Assembly (NCBI GenBank): GCA_910589415.1
Contig: OU342630.1
Span: forward strand, 76,318,186-76,382,185
Length of the DNA: 64,000 nucleotides
Reading direction: 5' to 3'
Source: Malachius bipustulatus
Lineage: Eukaryota; Arthropoda; Insecta; Coleoptera; Melyridae
This document shows, piece after piece, positions 56,017-64,000 of this stretch (the first letter of the stretch is position 1; each line of letters starts with the position of its first letter). Made by a program: the position numbers and the translations under genes. The notes under the pieces are model-generated. The model did no database searches. It was given only the letters and a program-made list of their open reading frames with translations, and was not told the DNA's origin.

Positions 56017-58099
56017 TAGTTCCTTTAAGATATCAAAATACAATAAAACTTTTTTCTCATGTTATAATTTATGGCAAGCTTATTAGACTTGACGAGTTTG
56101 CTTTCTAGATAAAGATTGCAATATCATAAAATAACGTGACTAAAGCTTCCAAAATAAAAAGTCCATAAAGACGTAAAGATAATAAGAAGAATAGCAAAAA
56201 TATCAAAAATCCATTCTGCAACTATGTCCTGTTCATTGTCATAAAACTTCAACCTCATAAAAAAGAGACATAACCCAACTCCAGCAAGTGATTGACAGCG
56301 GTTATACCCAGTGATTTCTATCACCCTACACCATAACCCAATTCTTTTATAATAAGTGAACGGCATATAGGTAGGTATTTTTAAAAAGAGAAATTAAGTT
56401 TTGCCGATAAAGTTTTATTTTTATTTTTTAGTTTCTGAAAGTTCCAAAACAGTGCCAAATTAGGAAACAAATTCTTACTTCGCACTTCGCACTTCGCTAA
56501 TATATCTAAGAATTACTCTCACGACTCACGATATGAAAGTATGAATATAAGAAAATTTAATTTATTTATTTTGAGAATTATGTAAATTCTCTTGCAAAAA
56601 TGCAGCGTTCTAAAGAAAAATGTATAAAGGTACGGTAAATTTCTGGATGCCAAATATAATTTTGAATAAATATACATAATTGATTTTGAATTATAAAAAG
56701 TTATAATCTAAAATCAACGAATATCTAAATAATGGTAGATATTTTTTTTCATTTTTTCAAATAATAATCCCTCTGTTAAAGAAGTAAAATATAATTTCTT
56801 GATTATGAAATTAACTATCTACACATTAAATAGATTATTATCAGACATTGGTAATTATTTACATCCGCGGCTTCTAAGTTTCATCAATTTTTTCGGGACC
56901 GAGGAGCGAAATAGGGGTGTTGGGTGGGTACGAAACTAAAAACAGCCATTGCAAACTAATATCAAGGTCACCACTAAGGCCTCTTTCTTTACGGTCGAAT
57001 TTCTATTTTTTTTTTCACTTTCAGGGCAAGGAATATCTTCGAGATTAACAATAGCACAGTTTTTTGAATTTTGCATTTATTTTGCATGCATATTTCAAAA
57101 TACGTGACATCGCTCGCTATTATGGTCCGACTACGTTTGGGTTCGTATGTTTCGTATGTTACCAGACCGGCCCTGGTGTTGATATTACGAGTTTCCGGCG
57201 GTTTTAATGTTTATTCCGTCCACTCGACACTCTGACCTTGCGTGTTTATTGTGATTTTCGGTGTTCTAAACAGGCCCGCACTCAGGAAGACCTTCTTTTG
57301 ATGCCCTTTTGTTCGGTTATCTTTCATTTGCAAAGAAACTTAATACCTTCCTGGTGTTACTATAGTCCTCCACCCCTATATAGGTGCCATAGTGAAACTG
57401 TAGGAGCCGCGGATTTAAATAATGACCTTAGACATTATTTTAAATAGACATTAAATACCTAAATATTAACTTCATGCATCAATTTAAGTTTCATCACTTT
57501 ATTTGCTAATTAAAAACAGTTCATGGAACTTCAAGATCAGGTAATAAAGGTACTTCTTGCCAAGGGTTGATTATTAAGGTGTTTATTTCACCTTTTTGCA
57601 AAATCACTTGGTAAGCAAAAACTGGACTTAATGTATACATCTTGGCTGTCATTGGTATACCTTTCCAAAATTGGTTTGGTGAAATGGATGAACTAGCAAG
57701 GTTTGGCTGGTTCTCTCACACTCAGGAAGTTTGATGAAAATTCTGGAGTTATTCTTAGAGGAAGTCACAGTTACATTAAAATGTTAAAATAACTTCAAAA
57801 GTTTTTAAAAATAAACGCACGACGTCCTTGGCTGATGACAATCTCAGGAAGTTCGAAATATTTAATAGACCGAATAACTAGATTGTTATAGGTACTCATG
57901 TCGAAATGTGATTAGGACGTAGTTAATCGAGATTTTGAAAAGTAATTTTGCGGGAACGACTTTATTTACGACTTTCAGAATATGGAGTTAGACATGCGAA
58001 GAAAGTATCTCGCAATAGCTTCTTTAAAAAAAAGGTGCGCACAGGTAGATATTGAGAGATACATTTCTATGAAAAGTATTAGGTAGGTATACTAACAGG
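56017..58099. other. Unassigned region with a GC-richer patch
   Basis: 57120-57420 is GC-richer (ACCAGACCGGCCCTGGTG is a small palindrome at about 57161) and carries a 69-codon frame with no domain. The rest is AT-rich. Confidence 0.4.
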
Positions 58100-58275
58100 T
58101 GAGCGTTACTTCATCTTTAAAAGAGCAGAAAACCGCCACGGGAACGCGTATAGTGTCTCGTCTCTTGCTCTTTTCGTTGCCTGCGCCCGGCTGAAATTCG
58201 CCCGCTTACCAGCCCGGATATCCTGAGAGCTTCCTCTCCGTTCAGCCAATCAAAACCGCCAAACATCGACAAAGG
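58100..58275. other. GC-rich island with a CCAAT-like site
   Basis: GC-rich relative to its flanks, with CCTGCGCCCGGCTG and CAGCCAATCAAAACCGCC (CCAAT) near 58244. No initiator, TATA or exon follows. Possible regulatory sequence. Confidence 0.3.
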
Positions 58276-58460
58276 TCGTTGAAGTTATACACGATATTTT
58301 TAATAAATAGGTCGTTGAAATTTTTACCTCCATAAAATAAATTCTGTTTCACCTTTTTAATAAGTTAAGGTATTTATGGTAACGAATTGAAATATATAAC
58401 TAAGTTCTTTCTTAATTTTTATGTGTCTGCAAAAAACGAAAAATTAGGCATCATTATTTA

Positions 58461-59565
58461 GGGAGACCGGGGATGAAAGTAACACGGGTAGGTTGTAATA
58501 GTGGCTGTAGTTTCTAAACTATTCAATAGATCTTGCTGGGAGTGGTTATGCAGTTGTCAATTACACCTTTCCTGTTGTAGACATCGCCGTGGTAACCTCA
58601 AATTTATATAACGTCTATAGTGGAACATGTATTTGATCTTCGAGCAAAAGTAAATTGTTGTATCTTGCATCCAGTGAATTTTCTAAGTTATTCTGAAATC
58701 GTTTCTGAGGTATTTAGGTACATCATTTTGTGGTACTTTTAGTTCTCTGTCTGCGTATATATTGATAGTAAAATGTTCAGTTAGTTAAAATTTTAGTATA
58801 ACTTAGTTTACTTTACGTATGGGGCTGAAAGTAACGCAGTGTCACAACCAACCCCAATACGTTTTTGGTGTGTAATAGTAAAGAAAGATAGGTAATAAAC
58901 CTGCATTTATATAAGTATACCTTGTTTTATCGACGCGCCCACATAATTCACATTCTTCCTCACATTCTACAACTATCGATCGTTGCAATTTAGTAACTGT
59001 TTTTTTTTTTAATATGTCAATTTGGACGAGAACTTACAAGCGAAAAACCAACAGAGGAACCTTCTCCACAGATGTAATAAGAAGGGCAGTATCGTTGGTT
59101 ATAGACGAAAACAGATCAGTTAGGTCAGTAGCCAGAGAACTCGAAATTTGTCACGTGACCCTTTTCCGATACGTAAAACAGAAAAGACGAACTGGAATTT
59201 TGACATAATTTGTGATTTAGGTATTTTGCCAACCTTTAATGGCATAAAAATATATTTTTGTTTAATAAAAATTATTACATAATAATTTTATAAAATATTA
59301 ATGGTGTTGATTATTTTCCTGTTACAACTCACCCCAAACGTTGTTACTTTTTGTCCCAACATTGGGGGGAAAGTAACGCGTGCTTCGTTCCAAAAATTTT
59401 TTTTCGCTATGGGTTTTACAAAACATACCAAAAAAATATAGCAAAAGGCAGTTATATAATCAATTTAATGTTTAATGTATAATAATGGTTGCGTAGTGAA
59501 ATTTGTTTCGCTCTATGAAAAATTAAATATAAATTAAAAAATGTTACTTTCATTCCCGGTCTCCC
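58461..59565 (+). mobile_element. Pogo-like DNA transposon, internally deleted
   Basis: Perfect-looking ends GGGAGACCGGGGATGAAAGT at 58461 and ACTTTCATTCCCGGTCTCCC at 59546-59565 (one mismatch). The element is 1.1 kb. It encodes a psq-type DNA-binding domain (59014-59208) but has no DDE region. GTAACGC words after each TIR and at 58831, 59352 and 59384 are internal repeats, possible transposase-binding sites. The copy at 29978-31602 shares both ends. Confidence 0.82.
59014..59208 (+). CDS. psq-type helix-turn-helix domain of a pogo-like transposase
   Basis: 64 residues from ATG 59014: RTYKRKTNRGTFSTDVIRRA, VSLVIDENRSVRSVARELEI and CHVTLFRYVKQKRR. YKRKTNRG..s...i..Av..v.....S.r..A...gv...TL.RyV is the psq helix-turn-helix at the N-terminus of insect pogo/Tigger-type transposases and some domesticated genes. 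A TAA follows at 59206, before any CENP-B-like or DDE domain. As it stands it could only bind DNA. Within an element with intact ends this may act as a repressor, but that is speculation. Confidence 0.8.
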   Translation: MSIWTRTYKRKTNRGTFSTDVIRRAVSLVIDENRSVRSVARELEICHVTLFRYVKQKRRTGILT

Positions 59566-61789
59566 CAGATGGTACGAGAAAAATTGTTATTTTTGATTTA
59601 TCAAAAAAACTTTGAAGGCATGAAATCTCTGCTTGCTTGAAAACGTATTTCGCTCTAATCAGATATAAAACATTATTATTTTAACAGAGAATTATTTTCG
59701 AAATTATGAAAATTATAAAACTGCTATTTTGTCCAAAACTTATAGCAAGGTATTGATTTGTTTTTTTATATACATATAGTGTGTATCAATTTCAGATCCT
59801 TGATAGTCTCAAAGATTAACACATCAAATTCTTGATAACTTTTTTTTAACGAATATTTAAATTTTTGGATTCTTCTTTTCAAAATTTTACATGCGATTAG
59901 GTTACATGTTTACATGCGCCAGACTTAGAATTGATATCAAAATATTTTTTTCTTAAACACCGAAGTTTTGTTATTGCGATGAACAATGAAAAATAAAAAT
60001 AATTCCTTTGCATTTCTCCATACTTAAACCTATTAAACGAAAAAGTAAGTTTTGTGATAATAAAATTGGAGGCAAAAAAATTTCTCACAACTCTAATATC
60101 TCCGCTCCTCTGCTAAATGCACAGAAATTTAATTAGTAGGTAAATAATATTAATAATATGATGTCTACAAAGAATCAATGCTGTATCTCCAACTGTTCCT
60201 CAGAATTAATCAAAAAACTAAAAAAAAAAAACGTTTTCTTTGACCGTGTGTTTCGACCTATAAGGTAAGTACGACGTTAATAAGAAGTTTTATTTTCCGT
60301 CACATGTTTTAATACACCCTGCGTACATATACATTCCCATAAAAGTCTTTATTGTTTGTATGTAGAGCTTACATCTGCTATGATAAAAAAAAAAATTGTG
60401 CAGGTACCTATCTTGATCAGACATGAGCTTTTTATATTATATTTTCTCAGTATCTTCATGCGACAGGTAAATTTGTCTCCGTATCACATAGACGAGCGTC
60501 ATTAATTATTCTTTGCTAATTAAGGGGCAATTAAAGTCAATACAGACGTGAAGCCTTTTAGTGGCGAACATCCTGAACTAAAACCGAGTCAATCTGGTCT
60601 CTTGATGCAATGCAAGATGCAAAAAATGTCCACATGCATATGTGCAGAGGCGGACAGTCATATACGCTTATTGACTGTATTTCTTTCTTATCAGTATCAC
60701 TGGTCTGTAAGACAGTCAATCGCCGTAGTTATATTCCATTAGCGATCTATGGTAAATGTAATTTTAAAATGAAAGCATTCTTAGAAGCGATTTTAGGTAG
60801 GTATTGCTTAAATGTGTTGCGGTTGTTGAGATGATAGAAAAGGCCTCTACTCTTCAGTTTCAAAAAATACACCCCGTCGTTGATTGATTTAAACAACAAA
60901 ATCGAAAAAAAGTTTTTCCGAGATATTAGAAAAAGTACCGGTCGTAGAGAAAAATTACGCTTTTTAAAATTGCGTGTAATAATAAAAATAGGTACCAAGG
61001 TACAAGGTGAGAGTCGCTAAATTACAATCAGTCAGCAAATAAAAAAGTATTGCAAAAAAACATGAAAACTGAGGTTTTTTTTGTTACCTATTCATATTAT
61101 AACCTTGCAAAAATTTCTTTTGCGAAAGATGAGCGCTGTATGTGCAATAGTATTCGCAAAATCCTTTTTGTTTATCCCTTATGGAGCATCAAAAATAATA
61201 AACAATAAAAAAAAGTGATTCGTATTTTAAAATTAAACAGCAACTAATTATCTGTGATAAATAAATAATAATTGGATTTTTCTATAAATAACCTTCAGAT
61301 TTGCATTAAGAAGAGATATTCCATTGAAAAAGTGAAATATCCGCTCTTTTTCTTATAAACATTTTTTTTTTGCAAAAAAAGCAATTGTTTATAGGGCGCA
61401 TGAATGCCGTTTGAAAATTAATGAATTACCCATGTTCATGCGGGGGTGCTGATGTAAATTTTTTAAATTTTGGATAAACGTGGACAAACAATTGTATAGA
61501 CAAACGAATGCCGTTTGCATTTTTTTTATTCCCCTATTATAGGGGTGACAATTTCACTGGGCTTCATATTGTGATGGTTTTCTTGAAGGTGATGCATTAG
61601 TGTTATCTTATCAGCTTACCTACCACTTGATTCCTGTCAAGTAAGTAATGAACAATTAAATATTATTTTTTTGGTGACATTGAAATTGCATTACCTATAT
61701 ACCTGCTGTATTTTTCACCATTTAACTGAATTAATCTCTAACTATATCCTGCCTGCCATGCACTTACATGTAAGTGTACTTTCATATCT
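59566..61789. other. Unassigned AT-rich region
   Basis: No domain-bearing frame or element ends found. A CCCTG-containing word at 60316 (TACACCCTGCGTAC) has no partner. Confidence 0.5.
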
Positions 61790-62085
61790 TACACACAGTG
61801 TATAAGTTACCCCAATTCCCGTCTCTGACGGCGTTTTCCATCGATCCATAAACCTGTAGGTGTCCAGATGGAGCCCCGATAAAAAGCGAGGTCGAGGCCT
61901 GGAGTAATCAAGCGAGCACCTTGTCGCCGTGTCGCGGTCTCTGTCAAGCCATCGGCGCGCCCTGCGGTACACGCACCGTCAACTTCTTCACATCACCCGG
62001 CCAGATCAGAGGGACCTCGAACGGGGCCGCTGAAAGCCACCGATACCTTATCGCACCTTCACGCATGCTGCGGATTCCATGCTAT
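61790..62085. other. GC-rich island
   Basis: Over 50% GC by eye in an AT-rich setting, with CATAAACCTG, CGATAAAAAG, GTAATCAAG and GGCGCGCC words. Frames of 67-76 codons on both strands lack domains. Candidate cis-regulatory element or conserved non-coding sequence. Confidence 0.3.
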
Positions 62086-63373
62086 GATATACACATCATT
62101 TACTGTATTATTTTACGAAGATGAGACGTTGGAAAATAAAATAAAGAAATTCATTTTTCTTAGCGAGATTTGAATCCGTTTGTTCGAAGCCAACCTTCTA
62201 TCCTTTTATATGAAAAGAAGGTTTTTGGTTTTCGGTCTTAACAAATTATTTTTTTGTTTGAAAATAAAGACCTTTCACTATACGAAGAGAATTGTTGCTT
62301 TACCGAAAAAATAAAAACAAAGTAAACAATATAACTCTAAGCGTATAATATAGTTCTAATATAAACACAGACGATAACATCATAATAAACATGATTTTTA
62401 GATTAGAATTGAATAAGTGAAAACAAAATTCCCTTCATAACATTGACGCACGCAAAGAAATCTTGCGCTAGTGAAAATTAAGAAATTTTTATGTGAATTT
62501 ATTTTTGGTTACTCGCGGAGAAAGTATCCAAATACAAATACCAGTTATATTATATCACGATTCGATATAAATTCACGTCACTTTCGGTCGGTTTACTCGA
62601 GAAACACATTAAGATATTTGACAATGATCAATATACGAACAATAAATTTCTTTCAGAGAGCCAATGTAAAGTTCCATTTGGAACACCGCCACTATCTACA
62701 ATAGCCTAAAACCCATAATGTGACCAAATAAGCGTGCTGCCGAAAATGTAACATTATCTTAAAACCATCAGTAAAACGGGCTTGGAACAGTAGCAGCGTG
62801 CTTCAGGTGTTTGCGTCACACACTCGCCTCAAACTTGTCGGGTTAAAGCACGCCATACACACTGGGAAGCCGTGTTAACAGCACATGTGTAAGGCATTTT
62901 TGTATGTTATATTATATGCTTTGTTTCGTCAATGGGATACATCAATAATGTTTATTACGGCCTGGTGCATGGAATGACTAATGCAAATTTTTTTCACGAT
63001 TGTTACAATTATTATTATAAGTGTCTTTCCAATCATCTGTCTAACGGTGAGTCATCTATTGGTTTCTTTTTAGAATTTCTATTAAAACTACATCGTTGAA
63101 TACTTTTAAATAATTGTTGCTTTATTCAAGAAAGTGAATAACGTTCCCATTTTTTATGAAAAGCAATTTTTGTTAAATGACAGTCGCCGCTGTCTTGGCA
63201 GTGGTTAATTCTTTTCACCCAATTTTTCAGTACCTACGTTTTCGATTATTTGTGACTTTATTGCACGAATACTCGATTTAATTGATTCAGTATGAGTCAA
63301 TTGTTTGTGGATCGTTGGAATAACAACGGTCCTTAACATGTCTGCTCCATAAAAAATTGTCGAACGGTGTCAA
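62086..63373. other. Unassigned AT-rich spacer
   Basis: No gene, repeat or element end supported. Confidence 0.5.
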
Positions 63374-63880
63374 ATCGCATCTCCGCTATTGCCAATAATT
63401 ATTATTGTCTCCTAAACGAATTTAGTGTGCAAAAGAGCGATTGTTTCACGGCTTGTGTGACACGTTGCTCCCTGCTGGAACCAAAGCTCGTCCAAATCCA
63501 AAGCGTCCAATTCTGGCCACAAAAAATCCGTTCGTATGACTCAGTAACGCATTCCATCTACTGTAACGCTGTTACCATCTTCATTTTGAAAAAAAAGTAA
63601 GGACTAATGATGCCATCACTCCAAAACCCAGACCAAAGTGATGCAGTATTGCAGGATGCATTGGCTTCTATATGACTACGTGTGGTTTTTCGAAACTCCA
63701 AATCCTATACAGTTCTCTTGATTAACATGTTCTCCTGAAAGTAAACTTCATCCGAAGGAATAATTTTTCGATTGAAATCGAAATTTTCAATTTCATTTTC
63801 AAACTCATTTGAAGTCTACACGGAGAAGTGATATATTGAAGTGGATGGTCATTTTCCTTACTTCTTGAATAAGTTGCAAC
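63374..63880 (-). pseudogene. DUF4817/mariner-like transposase, DDE region, heavily mutated
   Basis: Minus strand in order: IIPSDEVYFQENMLIKRT (the FSDE.HF..ng.vnkqn block, first catalytic D), a TAG, SHIEANASCNTASLWSGFWS (tVWcg.ws block), DGIISPYF, a one-base frameshift in a T run, NEDGNSVTVDGMRY, a TGA, then DFLWPELDALDLDELWFQQG and ATCHTSRETIALLHTKFV, a TAG. In the WFQQDGATCHT block the second catalytic D is missing (QQGATCH). The SPDLTP.DFF block is not found downstream (below 63374). Same superfamily as the fragments at 4225 and 5765. Confidence 0.82.
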
Positions 63881-64000
63881 ATTTAAGCAAATGATTTGAG
63901 GTCTTTATGTAGTATGTTTGTGCATTGTGATTTTTTTGCATTATAAAATAAAAATTCAATATGACGTCTCTATAAGAAGAAACAAAGTTCACAGTAATAT

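Overview
The window reads as a gene-poor, AT-rich stretch of an arthropod, most likely insect, nuclear genome. Reasons: no operons or bacterial signals; many TATA/TA-flanked elements with CAGGG-type ends; a Penelope-like element, several non-LTR retrotransposons, psq-type (pogo) and DUF4817-type mariner remnants; pervasive TAGGTA/TACCTA words. The order cannot be fixed from sequence alone. No intact host gene was found. The only host-gene candidates are a TATA + initiator + short first exon near 21.35 kb and three unrecognised open stretches near 25.1, 41.5 and 43.6 kb.

Layout. 0.2-7.3 kb: nested palindromic elements carrying wrecks of DUF4817/mariner transposases. 9-20 kb: further long inverted-repeat (foldback) elements, two of which are an element-within-an-element. 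20-25.3 kb: a foldback, the promoter-like site, and a decayed zinc-knuckle/protease fragment of an LTR retroelement. 28.2-31.6 kb: a ~650 bp tandem duplication and a pogo-like element interrupted by a tiny Penelope remnant. 33-39 kb: four more inverted-repeat elements and a promoter-like (possible solo LTR) unit. 40.7-51.5 kb: LINE-rich: an RTE-type tail, an R1/I-like LINE on the + strand split by a nearly intact CR1/Jockey-group LINE on the - strand with an 8 bp target duplication, a MITE, a SINE, and an RTE-type reverse transcriptase fragment. 54-56 kb: a Tc1/mariner-like transposase split by a Penelope-like element with GIY-YIG endonuclease and a hammerhead-like motif. 58.4-59.6 kb: a pogo-like element with complete inverted ends. 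63.4-63.9 kb: a dead DUF4817/mariner transposase.

The sequence works mainly as a record of insertion order: at least five 'element inside element' events can be read, several with precise target-site duplications. The most interesting single signal is the hammerhead-ribozyme-like motif in both Penelope copies, with a compensated stem I. GC-rich islands at 12.0-12.4, 58.1-58.3 and 61.8-62.1 kb are candidate regulatory or conserved sequence.
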